A stretch of 64,000 bases of DNA from Riptortus pedestris (lineage: Eukaryota; Arthropoda; Insecta; Hemiptera; Alydidae), in assembly GCA_019009955.1 (NCBI GenBank), contig CM032233.1:124312001-124376000 (forward strand). The letters are read 5' to 3'. The number at the start of each line of letters is the position of its first letter. Position 1 is the first letter of the stretch. Below, piece by piece: positions 31,900 through 43,244 of this stretch. The position numbers were made by a program, and so were the translations under genes. The notes beneath the pieces were generated by a model. That model did not search any database and was not told where the DNA came from. It worked only from the letters and a program-made list of their open reading frames with translations.

Positions 31900-32560
31900 G
31901 AGTGGAGGTATTTTCGACCTTTTTATCCTTCGGCTGAATTATCATAGAGTTTTGCAAAATTAATATTTACCAAGATTGGTTCTATAACATTTTACGATCC
32001 GACGTAGAACAATGGAAATATTTCAAATTTTCGTATACTCCCCCCCCCTCTAAATCATATCTACTTCATCCAATAACAAATATGTTATAAACGCGTAATC
32101 TTTAGTGTTGACTGAAATGGTTAAATATCGGGTATGGTATAAAATAAACATTTTCAAAGTAAAGAACAAAACATCTTAATTGATTGCGTCATCAAAGCAC
32201 ATTGCCATGTATCTCACAAAGTAAAAGTTCAATGAAAAACGTAGTTATCATGCTCCGTTTTATCGGAAGCTTAAATAAAAAATATTTTTTCATTGATCTT
32301 TTACTGTGTGAGTTACATGAAAATACGTTGTGTGATGTCATCTCACCATTTAAGATTCAACGTCCTTAGCCCGATAAAGTTATTTTGTTCTACATCCATA
32401 GACTCGATATTTAACTGTACCATTCAACACCTGGAAGATCAATATATAAAGTTAATGGCTCAAATCGGACTAGAAATACGTAGAAGGGGGGGGGGATAAG
32501 ACGGGAGAATTCCAAAATTAAAAATATCTTGGTTATTATGAATCGGAACGAAATTATGCT
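31900..32560. repeat. HLE interior fragments in mixed orientation
   Basis: 'ttttacgatccgacgtagaa' (31990) and 'aaccattaaatatcgggtat'-type strings on the minus strand are followed by 'gaccagaa'/'gaaggggggg' type plus-strand pieces (32480). There are no termini. Confidence 0.5.
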
Positions 32561-32567
32561 AATGCGG

Positions 32568-32684
32568 CATTGTTGTACTCATGACGGAATTTTCGAAATT
32601 TTTCTTCAAATGTCCATCGATCCTACCTAGTAGATGACGAAAATGAGGTCCGTTCAAAACTGTATATATATACGAGTATATATA

Positions 32685-32745
<61 letters not shown>

Positions 32746-33535
32746 CTGTTACCGCTCTAGCGGTCGCAATTTTTGTTTAATCGTTACGAAACTCGATATT
32801 TAACCGTTTTATGTAAAAAGACAGATCAAGTTCGTTAATGGCTGAAATCGGACCAGAGGGAGGGGGGTTTAAAGGGGGGATTTTCGAAAATTCCAAATAT
32901 CTCCGTTATTATGCATCGGATCGAAAAATTGTATATAATCAATCTTATTGAAAATTAAATTTACTATAAATATTGTCATATACGTTTATTCTCTATCTTG
33001 AATATTAACCGAGATATTTGCATTTTTCAGTTTTTAGCAAACCGCCACTTCTACTCATGTCAAGTAAACTATACTCTGCTACATAATAAATCACATTATT
33101 GGAAGTTTAAATACCAAAAATTGTATTCAAGAGACCTTTATTATACGAGATACATGCAAATATGCCCTGGTGACCCCCCCCCCCATCTTAAAGTTTTGGA
33201 CTACTAAAATTTTATTGATTGAGATAACAATTATTCTGACTCATTATTAATTACAGTACTAGATATAGTAAATAGTTCTCATTAAAATAATGTGTTATAT
33301 TTTGATATATTTCAGTAATTGTTTTTCTTTCCGTTGTGAGGCGGCCCGGCCCATTTGTTTACATTTCTAACCTAACGCTTCCTGTCGGCAGGTTATTGAA
33401 ATTGGATGAAACATTTCTTATTTCCGTTTGTATTTATTCACGGTGTCGTTGTGTTAGCAGTATGTATATTTATCTATTACTAAACTTCCCGAGGGAAATC
33501 TGCTTAGTTTACGCAGCCCCTGCGTGACGGACTTT
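32568..33535 (+). mobile_element. HLE copy, long subfamily, left end slightly truncated
   Basis: It begins within the left end ('gttgtactcatgacggaatt'), has a long TA core (32665-32742), 'ccgctctagcggtcgcaatt', a G-run, a C-run (33174-33185), and a perfect right end GGGAAATCTGCTTAG, CGCAGCCCCTGCG, GACGGACT (33493-33533). Confidence 0.82.
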
Positions 33536-33563
33536 CTTGTTTTCAGCCTTCAGTGATCAACCC

Positions 33564-34113
33564 TTAACCGCCCGCCGGGCGCACCTCTGGACGAAACAAA
33601 ATTGGGCGCACCCGGCCTGAGAGGCCGCACACATATTTTAACCCCCACTTACTCCCACCCCGGGTAGGACAGACTACGCTAGGATCTAAGGAAAACAAAT
33701 ATACTATTTAGAATGTAAAATATTGACTTTATTAGAATAGAATGAAGCTTAAACCAGTAAAATTGATCAGGCTCATTCGTCCTGAGAGGCCAGGGTTAGG
33801 CTAGCACTTCTCCTCAGGATCTAGACGAACTTCCGTATAGAATAGAATTAATCTTAGTAAAAGGAACGATTGCAATAGTTATATCTTGAAAAAAACTCAG
33901 CTTCGAAATTAAGGAGCAATCGAGCGCAGTCGGCCTCACAAGCCAGACAGGCTGGATGAAGGATGGCACTAGACTGTAGTAGGGATTCTAAGAATGAACA
34001 CGAATCAGGAAACTACGGGGAATGACGGCTCACAGGGGAGACAGAATGAGGCGGGGCATCAAAAAGTATGTTTTCCTGGCCTCTCAGGCCAGCTGCGCCC
34101 GACGGAGGGTTGA
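33564..34113. mobile_element. Probable piggyBac-type MITE, TTAA target, ~540 bp
   Basis: Left end TTAACCGCCCGCCGGGCGCA (33564-33583). The reverse complement of the right end is TCAACCCTCCGTCGGGCGCA (to 34113). The two are similar over 20 bp, and TTAA / TTGA flank the body. The palindromes GGCCTGAGAGGCC and GGCCTCTCAGGCC occur near both ends, with variants inside. It is GC-richer than its surroundings and has no transposase. It sits inside HLE sequence. Confidence 0.55.
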
Positions 34114-34120
34114 TAACGCA

Positions 34121-34156
34121 TGTAGAAAATCTGCTTAGTTTACGAAGCGGACTTTT
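34121..34156 (+). repeat. HLE right end with hairpin deleted
   Basis: GAAAATCTGCTTAGTTTACG passes directly into AAGCGGACTTTT. The hairpin's second arm is lost. Confidence 0.6.
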
Positions 34157-34554
34157 CGAATTCAAGAGAGTTATTTGTATTTTGTTTTTTCCTCTGTTAA
34201 AAGTAAACTCCCATTCCAACTCATGCAATTTTTACAATAATTTAACTTGCCAACAAATGTATTTCTACCTGCTCAAGTACGACGACTAGTTTATATTTGC
34301 CTCTTTTACTAAGGGAGAAACAAGGAATTGATGTTCATTTGTGGCCGAGGGAGCGATAGGGGCCTAGTTAGGGCTAATTGAGGTGGGCTCATTACAATGT
34401 AGGCTTTGCTGAGAGGACTTCTCCCAGGAGCAAACGTGATTCCCTTACTTAACTAGCCCGACCGTCCTTCCCCCAGCCCGGGGACCTTAACACACTTACA
34501 AATATATTACAAGAAATACTTTCTCTTAACTTAATTACCCCAGTGCCAAAGTGC

Positions 34555-34650
34555 CTATCACATTGACGAAAATTACACTTTGTTGGGTCCGACCCGGAGA
34601 TCTGATGGCTTTGAAGCTACTGCTGCTTACGACTACGCCATCGATAAATA
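34555..34650 (-). repeat. Possible tRNA-like SINE head (second family)
   Basis: The minus strand reads GATGGCGTAGTCGTAAGC (A-box-like) and, about 35 nt later, CCGGGTCGGACCC (B-box-like). The spacing suits a tRNA-derived promoter. No clear tail or duplication is seen, and no second copy lies in the window. Confidence 0.35.
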
Positions 34651-34659
34651 CCTATTAAT

Positions 34660-35345
34660 TTATGACGTTATCACACAACGAATTTGCATGTACCTCACAC
34701 AGTAAAGATTCAATGAAAACAATTTTTGATATTTAAGTTTAGAATAAAGTGGTTCATGGCATAACAGCTTATTGGACATAAGACATCAGTAGGAGTGGGC
34801 ATTTACTGAAGGCTGAAGACTAAAAAAAATATCAAATATCTCCATCAATATTTAAGATAAAGAAAATATGTATACAATAACAGATATACGTAATTAAATT
34901 AACAATGGGGCTCAGGTTAGCCATGTGAGTTAAAGCTTAATCTCACATGATAAACCTAGAGTGGTGAGTTCGATTTCCGCCTGGGCAGAGTAATTTATTT
35001 AGTGACAGAGTTCATTAAATAAAATCCTTAGTCCCAGCCTGAAAAGTGTGGTAACCTGTAGATAACCCGTCCCTATTAGGCTTAGTTGCAAAAAGTGGAC
35101 GTTAATAAATTCTATTTATTTAACAATATTATAAACATGTCTATAAACATTTTCGATCAAACCTATAATGACCGAGATATTTCAATTTTTTTAAATTAAC
35201 CCCCTTTAAACACCCTCCCCCCCTTGCCTTTATATGATGTCAGTCGTTAACGAACTTTAGTTTTGCATGAAACTCTTATATATCGAGTTTGGTAACAGTA
35301 AGACAAAAAATGCGACCGCTAGAGCGGTAACAGGCAAGTATATTA
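34660..35345 (-). repeat. HLE interior split by SINE S1
   Basis: 34660-34898 ('gtaggagtgggcatttactg') and 35128-35345 ('ataatgaccgagatatttca', C-run, 'gaccgctagagcggtaacag') are consecutive parts of the HLE interior on the minus strand. SINE 34907-35119 lies between them. Confidence 0.75.
34899..35127 (+). mobile_element. SINE S1, full-length, 8-bp target duplication, inside HLE
   Basis: The body 34907-35119 (213 bp) begins GGGGCTCAGGTTAGCCATG, has the B-box-like GAGTTCGATTTCCGCC, and ends with GTAGATAACCCGTCCC, AAGTGGACGTTAATAAATTC and a short AT-rich tail. TTAACAAT is duplicated at 34899-34906 and 35120-35127. Its length equals the 5830-6040 copy. Confidence 0.88.
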
Positions 35346-35733
35346 ATGTGTACTGTTGACCCCCCTTCTTTTGTTCTTGGATTACTAAAATTAAGTGATT
35401 GAAATGAAAATGATTCCGTTTCATCACAAATTACAGGACTAGCTATAGTAAATAGTTCTTAATAAAATTAATACGTTATATTGAGATATCATTAATTGTT
35501 CTTCTTTCCTGTCTAGAAAAATTCTATCTATTCCCTATTTATTTACAGTTCAGACGCTTTCCGTTGTAGAGATTATTTATTAACTTGTAAATTCGCTGAC
35601 TGATTTCATATTACCGTTTGTATTTATTCCCTTAACATTCACGGTGGTGTTACCAGTATGTAGATTTATTATCTGTTGTAAACCTTCCCGTGGGAAATCT
35701 GCTTAGTTTACACAACTCCTGCGTGACGGACTA
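35346..35733 (+). repeat. HLE interior to right end
   Basis: 'ctgttgaccccccttctttt' through 'tttacagttcagacgctttc' to GGGAAATCTGCTTAGTTTAC and ACAACTCCTGCGTGACGGAC. The first hairpin arm is mutated. Confidence 0.72.
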
Positions 35734-35934
35734 TTTTGAACTAGTACCTGAATTTTGTGAGCAAATTGTGTTCATTTAACTGTTGTATTAATCAGTTGTA
35801 TTAATTAAAAATATTCTTATACTCTCATTTCTATCGTTATTTATAATTTAATCCACGTGTTAATTTTGATTTATTTACCACCAGGAATTTTTACATATAT
35901 TCTTAGTTAATCTTATGTTATTAAAAATGGCAGG

Positions 35935-37165
35935 AACATTTTTTTTTAAAATTTAAATATAATTTTTTTTTCATTCCATTTATTAAAAATTGAAATATAT
36001 ATTTTTTCTTTTTTCACTCCTTTTACTAAAAATTTAAATATATATTTTTCTTATTTCACTCCTTTTATTAAAAATTTAAATATATATTTTTCTTTTTTCA
36101 CTCCTTATATTAAATATTTAAATATATATTTTTCTTTTTTCACTCCTTTTATTAAATATTTAAATATATATTTTTCTTTTTTCACTCCTTTTATTAAATA
36201 TTTAAATATTTATTTTTATTTTTTCACTCCTTTTATTAAATATTTAAATATTTATTTTTTTTTTTTTTTTTTATTTAAAAATTTAAATATATATTTTTCT
36301 TTTTTCACTCCTTTTATTAAAAATTTAAATATATATATTTTTCACTCCTTTTATTAAAAATTAAATTTAATATATATATTTTTCTTTTTTACTCCTTTTA
36401 TTAAAAATTTAAATATATATTTTTCTTTTTTCACTCCTTTTATTAAAAATTTAAATATATATTTTTCTTTTTTCACTCCTTTTATTAAAAATTTAAATAT
36501 ATATTTTTCTTTTTTCACTCCTTTTATTAAAAATTTAAATATATATTTTTCTTTTTTCACTCCTTTTATTAAAAATTTAAATATATATTTTTCTTTTTTC
36601 ACTCCTTTTATTAAAAATTTAAATAAATATTTTTATTTTTTTTCTTTTTAATTTAAATATATCTTTTCATTTTTTCTTCTTCTTATTTAATTTTTTTTTC
36701 TTAATTTAAATTTATATTTTTCTTGTTTTCAGTACCTTTTTCTTTAAAATTTAAATAAATTTTTTTATTTCTTCTTCTTCTTCTTAATTTATATAAATAT
36801 TTTTCTTATTTTCACTACCTTTTTTTTTGAAAGTTAAATATACATTTTTCTTTTTTTTAATACTTTTTGCTTATTTAAAATAAATATTTTTCTTTTTTTT
36901 AATACTTTTTTCTTAGTTTAAATAAATATTTTTCTTGTTTTAATATTTTTTTTTTCTTTTTTTCACTAGTTTTTTTTTAAAAATTTAAATATACATTTTT
37001 CTTTTTTTTTTTCTTAATTTATATATATATATTTCTCTTTTTTTACTATTCGTTTTTTTTTAATTTAAATATACATTTTTCTTTTTTTTTTTTTGCTACT
37101 TTTTTTCTTAATTTAAATACATACTTTTATTTTTTTAACAATTTTTTTTTTAATTTTAATACATA
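35935..37165. repeat. Minisatellite, 42-bp unit, AT-rich
   Basis: The core (36380-36620) holds five near-identical 42-bp units built on 'ttcactccttttattaaaaa' + 'tttaaatatatatttttctt'. Outward on both sides units lose the CACTCC motif and become T-rich with variable spacing. 42 is divisible by three, so the minus strand yields a repetitive frame, KEKYIFKFLIKGVK, which is an artefact of the repeat. Confidence 0.92.
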
Positions 37166-37199
37166 TTTTTTTTTATTTGTAGTTATTTATGTTTTATTA

Positions 37200-37800
37200 T
37201 TATGTTACATTGTTACAGAACTATTTGTATTTAGGTGTTTCCTGATTTAAAATTTAACCCCTATTCCAACTAATGGAATTTTGAACAATAATTTAACATG
37301 CCAACAAATGTATTACTGCCTGCTAGAGTAAAGTCTAAATCTGCTGAAATAATTTGTATATGATAGTTGTATGAGGAGGTTGTGAGGGCGGAACAAAACA
37401 TGAGTGGAGTGTCCAGGGGTGTATTGTCTATTCCCATCGGTAATAGAAAGATGAAGGGAGAGGGGTGGGCGGGCAGGTCTGCGAAGAAAAATTCCAGGCG
37501 GAGTCTCTATGGGCCCATCTCTCATCCACTACCACTTGACATCCTTTACACCAGCTCTTTATTGCATTCCCCCTTCTTCAGTTCACATAAACATACCCTC
37601 GTCTTACATACCTCTATTTGTCTCCGTTTATTTTTTCACATGGCCAGCAGTCTGCCTGTGCACAATGGAATTTTCAAAAAAAAAAAAATAATCATAAATA
37701 AATAATACCCGACGTCGTAGAGTAATACATTTTACATGAACTTCTTGCTCTAGGAATGTGAGGCAGCTCAGTTGACACCTGAACAGCTTCATAGTTTTCA
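37200..37800. other. Unassigned, possibly single-copy sequence
   Basis: It is more GC-rich than its neighbours. The frame 37367-37705 (plus, 112 codons) ends in an A-run and has no recognised domain; the minus strand is also partly open. I do not call a gene. Confidence 0.3.
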
Positions 37801-37814
37801 ACAAAGATAAAAAA

Positions 37815-38590
37815 AAAAAGTCCACCACGCAGGGGCTGCGTAAACTAAGCAGATTTCCCTCGTGAAGTTTAGTAATAGACAAATCTACATACTGGTAACA
37901 CAACACCACCGTGAATAAATACAAACGGAAATAAGAAATGTTTCATCCAATTTCAATAACCTGCCGACAGGAAGCGTTTGGTTAGAAATGTAAACAAACG
38001 GGTCTGCCCGCCTCACACCGGGAAGAAAAACAATTACTGAAATATATCAGAATATAACATATTAATTTTATTCAGAACTATTTACTATATCTAGTACTGT
38101 AATTAATAATGAATCAGAATAATTGTTATGTCAATCAATCAAATTTTAGTAGTCCAAAAACCTTAATACGGGGGGGGGGGGTCACTAGGACATATTTGCA
38201 CGTAGCTCGTATAATAAAGATCTCTTCAATACAATTTTTGGTATTTAAACAAACTTCGAATAATGTGATTTATTATGTAGCAGAGTATTGTTTATGTAAC
38301 ATGAGTAGAAGTGGTGGTTTGCTGATGGCTGAAAACTGAAAAATACAAATATCCCGGTAAATATTCAAGATAGTGAAAAAAATGTGTATAACAATATTAA
38401 TAGCACATTTCATTTGCAATAAGATTGGTTCTATACAATTGTTCGATCCGACCTATGGTAACGGAGATATTTCGAATTTTCAAAAATCCTCCCCTCTAAA
38501 CCCCCCCCCCTCCCTTCAGCCGTTAACGAACTTGATCTTTCTTTTTGCATAAAACGACTAAATACCGAGTTTGGTAACGATTAAACAATA
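37815..38590 (-). mobile_element. HLE copy, long subfamily, missing left end
   Basis: Perfect right end GTCCACCACGCAGGGGCTGC with GTAAACTAAGCAGATTTCCC, then the interior including 'tgtaaacaaacgggtctgcc', a G-run (38170-38180), a C-run (38501-38511) and 'accgagtttggtaacgatta'. It stops at the position of the TA core. Confidence 0.78.
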
Positions 38591-38668
38591 ATTGCGTACC
38601 TGTATGTATATTTATTCATTGTAAACCTTCGCGTGAGAAATCTGCTTAGTTTGCGCAGGACTTTATTT
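38591..38668 (+). repeat. HLE right end on opposite strand
   Basis: 'ctgtatgtatatttattcat' and 'gagaaatctgcttagtttgc' lead to a collapsed hairpin (GCAGGACTT). It abuts the minus-strand copy. Confidence 0.65.
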
Positions 38669-38669
38669 T

Positions 38670-39620
38670 GCATGGGCCAAGGTTTCAGGATCAATGAAAT
38701 TATGATTTGTTATTAGATGTAAAAATCCAGCTTTTTCCAGCTGTTCGGTAGTGTAACCATTCTAGCATTGTATGAACAGTTTATAGCGTAAAGCGAATAG
38801 CATTAACAGGGGATAGCGATAAGCTGTTTCGAATCAGTAAATATTTTATCTCTAAAGAAAATACAATAAAAATAATAAGTGGCCTCCGGTATAACTCTAG
38901 AGATGCGGGAAAAATAAAAATTTTGTAGATATTGAAGCCTTGCGAAAATACTACTATCATTATTGAGTCTCTAAAGATTTGGCGAGGACGGGCGGCACCT
39001 CAGCTAGTAGTGTATATATATGAAATATTTGTAAATGAATATATTTATATAGAAGGGCGAGGAGTATAATAGAGAGATTGAGGGTGTATGGTAGAATGAG
39101 AGATAGGAGGTGGGTGGCTGTATGGTGGGATTTCAATAAAGGGATGGATATATTTGGGATGGAAGGAAGGGGTAACATCCCCCGCCCCACCCCCCACCAA
39201 CCCCTACCCACCAACTATAACATCGTAGGTTATCCACTTTTTTTTAACATGGCCCCTTCGACCCCCTCCCCCTTCCTAGCACCTATATAGCCCTAATTTT
39301 ATCCCCCTACTTGCCTACCTCTCTCCATCTAGTCTCTTACTCTTTCCCAGTTTGAGCGGGCTTAGGCCTAGCTTCCAATCCAATAACACGGATCCCTCCT
39401 TCAATCCCATCCAGCCTATCTCATTTCTAAAGTCTTTGTATTCGACTTGCAGAAACTCCTTCTCTTATACTCCCTTTTATCCTCCATATCCTTCTCGAGT
39501 AGCTGAATGTTATAGCGCTCTGCTCCTAATGGCAACCATATCAGTTCAAAATCAGAGAAGGGCAATATTTATTCGCCAGATAACATTACCATTAGATTCG
39601 CAATAAATGTAAATCATTTT
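38670..39620. other. Unassigned, possibly single-copy sequence
   Basis: Near 38985 'ggcgaggacgggcggcacct' and 'agctag' weakly recall the MOD start. The rest (39060-39600) is C-rich with no recognised protein. Confidence 0.3.
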
Positions 39621-39629
39621 TTTGAGATA

Positions 39630-40505
39630 TGATTATAATAATTATATAAAACAGAGATATTTACTGTACAGAAGATAGAAAGATTATAATAATATTTATA
39701 TAAAAGAAAATATGGTATAATATTATAATAGCTATGCTTATTATATTTATATAAAAGAAGATATAATATAAAATTATAATAGCTATGATAATAATCTTTA
39801 TATAAAAGAAGATATGATATAATGTTATAATAGCTATGCTTATTATATTTATATAAAAGAAGATATAATATAAAATTATAATAGCTATGATTATAATATT
39901 TATATGAAAGAAGATATAATATTATAAAAGCTATGATAATAATCTTTATATAAAAGAAGATATGATATAATGTTATAATAGCTATGCTTATTATATTTAT
40001 ATAAAAGAAGATACAATATAATATTATAATAGCTATGCTTATAATGTTTTTTGTAAAATATGATATAATATAAAATTATAATAGATATGATTATAATATT
40101 TATATGAAAGAAACTATAACATTACAATAGCTATGATTATAATGTTTATATAAAAGAAGATATAATATAAAATTATAATAGATATGATTATAATATTTAT
40201 ATGAAAGAAAATATAATATTACAATTGCTATGATTATTATATTAATATAAAAGAAGATATCATATAATATTACAATAGCTATGGTTATATTTTTTATGTA
40301 AAAGAAGGTGTAATATATTCCAATAGTTATGCTTATAATTTTTAAATATAAGAAGATATAATATAATATTACACTAGCTATGATTATAATTTATATCTAA
40401 AAGAATATATAATATAAAATTATAATAGCTATGATTATAATATTGATATAAAAGAAGAGATAATATCATATTATAATAGCTATGCTTATAATATTTATAT
40501 AAAAC
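39630..40505. repeat. Tandem array, ~50-bp unit
   Basis: 'agctatgcttattatattta' + 'tataaaagaagatataatat' + 'aaaattataat' recurs about 16 times with drift and small deletions. It abuts the CA microsatellite downstream. Confidence 0.88.
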
Positions 40506-40539
40506 AAAACTTTTGATTTTAGAGAAGAAATAAAGTTAT

Positions 40540-40707
<168 letters not shown>

Positions 40708-40899
40708 TCTACGCTCTAGTGGATGGTTTGATCCCTACAAAACTCCATATCTAAACATTTTATTTAAATAATAATAATTCAAATAATTCCTTTACCGCCA
40801 AAAGCAGTCGTCAGAACTGAAAGCGCAGGTAATTTATGTACCTCATAATTTCTCTGCAATTTATTATAAAAGTTACACTTATATATGATTATTAACACT

Positions 40900-41108
40900 C
40901 ATACCGAAACATGAATTCCGTGACGTAAACCGAATCATCCGGTCGCACAGACCGGGAAGGTTTAATACTAATTCCCATCAACAAATTCGTTATTTTTATT
41001 TATTGTTTGAAGAACTTGTATCACATTTAATCTATTATTGTCATTTTTAATCCTTTCATTGAAATCACTGTCATCCGAACGATATATAGATCGTGACGAT
41101 GAGCGTTT
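40900..41108 (-). other. Possible piggyBac-related fragment
   Basis: The palindromic CCGGTCGCACAGACCGGG (40939-40956) and, on the minus strand, a short acidic frame SSSRSIYRSDDSDFNERIKN recall the acidic N-terminus and end-palindromes of piggyBac relatives. A related palindromic piece (CCGGCCTCTCAGACCG) lies at 41929-41944. This is weak and motif-based. An HLE lies between the two pieces. Confidence 0.25.
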
Positions 41109-41530
41109 TAGCAGATTTCCCTTAAGGGAAATCAGCTATTGAGGTCGTACTCATGACGCGAGTTTCGAAAAATTTCTTCAAATGTCCATCGATCCTACCC
41201 AGGAGATGACGAAAATGAGGTCCGTTCAAAATTATATATATATATTTGTCTGTTAACGCTCTAGCGGTCGCAATTTTTGTTTGATCGTTACCAAACTCGG
41301 AATTTAACCGTTTTATGTAAAAAGGAAGATCAAGTTCGTTAATGGCTGAAATCGGACCAGTGGGAGGGGGGGTTTAGAGGGAGGGGATTTTCGAAAATTC
41401 GAAATATCTCCGTTACCATACGTCGGATCAAAAATTGTATAGAACCAATCTTATTGTAAATTACATTTACTATAAATATTGTTCTATACATTTATTCTGT
41501 ATCTTTAATATTAACCGAGATATTTGGATT
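41109..41530 (+). repeat. HLE left half
   Basis: It starts TAGCAGATTTCCCTTAAGGG (perfect palindrome), then 'ctattgaggtcgtactcatg', 'ccatcgatcctacccaggag', a short TA core, 'gctctagcggtcgcaatttt', a G-run and 'taatattaaccgagatattt'. The right half is absent. Confidence 0.82.
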
Positions 41531-41977
41531 TGTATTGTGAGTGTGGTCGGCTATGTTCGGGAGTTTCCGCCGAGCGCACTATTATTGGTTCATGGCTCAA
41601 TAAAGGCTCCATAGCAAATCATATGCTATGCAAAACACACACGAAAAGAATACGATCAAACAGTGATACAAGCTATAATGAAAGGTACACAACATACGTA
41701 AACCGAATTACCCCGTATCTTAGACCAACTATACATAGGCTGTTAACCGAAACAAGAGGTACACGAGACCGGAGCAAAACGAGCTATTGTTAGTCAAGGT
41801 CGAATGACGTTGACAAATTAATCCAAAACACTTTCTGTGTGTAGAGGAAGGAAAGACTTACAGCTAATGAGGTGGAGAGCCCATCAATATTAGCAGGTCT
41901 ACCAATACATGAAATATAAAAATCTCTACCGGCCTCTCAGACCGTTGTTTCTTTAAAAGTGTTAAAGCTATAGTATC

Positions 41978-42031
41978 TGTAAGGATAACCCCCAATTAGC
42001 CATAGTAGCACAAAGTGGACGTTAATAAATT
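41978..42031 (+). repeat. SINE S1 3' fragment
   Basis: 'ggataacccccaattagcca' and 'aaagtggacgttaataaatt' match the S1 tail. Confidence 0.65.
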
Positions 42032-42039
42032 AGAAAAAT

Positions 42040-43240
42040 CTGGAAGGGATTCAATATTCGGGTTTCTGACTTATCTCTGGACTATGACAGCTCCATGCTG
42101 CAAGCGAACTAAAATAAATATTTTATGCAATTATTCTAAATGCCAAAACATCCCAAAAGCTTTAACCGCAGGCGTTTCACTACAGTCAGCCAATTTCATT
42201 TAAAATATTAATATACGGTTACACGGTAAATGCATTCGAAATCTAGGGGTGTATTGATGTTTTTATGGGGTGGGGAATATTTAGTATTTGCCCTTTGCGA
42301 ACATCCATGTATGAAATTTATCCGAATGCGCAAAAGGTTACCGGCGATTCATTCATCTCTATTCCGCTGATTCGTAATTGTGCGACGCAGCACAACTTCA
42401 CAATAGAATTAGTCATTTGTATAATGAATGACTGAATTAAAGAACACATCTCGCCTTCATCAATTTATTTCATTAATTAATTGCAGCTTTGTTCAATTTC
42501 GTTAATTGTAACGAACCAACTAGAGAGCTAAATAATAAGGAGGTTCGTCAACTATAGATAATAATTGCAATAAAATTTAAGAATGGTGTACTTACAAGCC
42601 CTTCGGCCTTACCCGCTAACGGCTTGTAAATAATTTGAGAGAGGTGCTGGTTCATGTAAGTTTTGTATGTGTGATTTGATACCGGAGGACCATGATTTAT
42701 AATAATAATAAATAATTACAAGATATCCGGCCCGAATCGGACTAAACTATGTATTTCTATGTTGAATAATTACAAGATATTGAGGGATGGGCTATTGCAG
42801 GGTATATATGTGTTAGTGAGTTAGTATATACATTACTTCAAGGGATACTGTTGATATGGTGATACAGATGCTGATATGGTTGCTGCTATGGTGTTCTCCC
42901 TCCATCCTGTTCTCCCCCTGGATGCTCCTTCCTTTACTCGCTCATGTTGGAAGTTCTAAAGAAAGGGTGTGAGAAAAAGCTAAAACTGCTGCTGCACATG
43001 GGAGGCTCTACTCTCTCCTCTGCTGTCATGCTCACTCGACTGTCTCAGCCTGTCTTCCTTATCTTTTGCACTTTGAACCCAAGGATGCCCTCTCAGGTAG
43101 TATTCACAAAGTAGGCTATAGAGGTCAGCACTCTCCAGGGGACATCCTTGGTTGGTCTAGTTGCTAACAGATGGGGCTGGTATAGTTTATTGCCGCTTCA
43201 ATTTTAAATTGAACAAATGGGCTTCAATTTACTTCCGTTC
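42040..43240. other. Unassigned sequence
   Basis: No repeat family or domain is recognised. A 9-bp stem TTACAAGCC / GGCTTGTAA with a 20-nt loop lies at 42592-42629 without context. Confidence 0.3.
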
Positions 43241-43244
43241 TTCT

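Noticed and set aside
34555..34650. Functional tRNA gene
   Set aside because: There are only A- and B-box-like strings, with no foldable acceptor or anticodon stems. It is at best a SINE head.
36354..36602. Open frame of 14-residue repeats (KEKYIFKFLIKGVK) on the minus strand
   Set aside because: It is a by-product of a 42-bp minisatellite whose unit length is a multiple of three.
41524..41793. 89-codon frame starting beside an HLE end
   Set aside because: There is no recognised motif and the start lies in HLE sequence. I could not support a gene.
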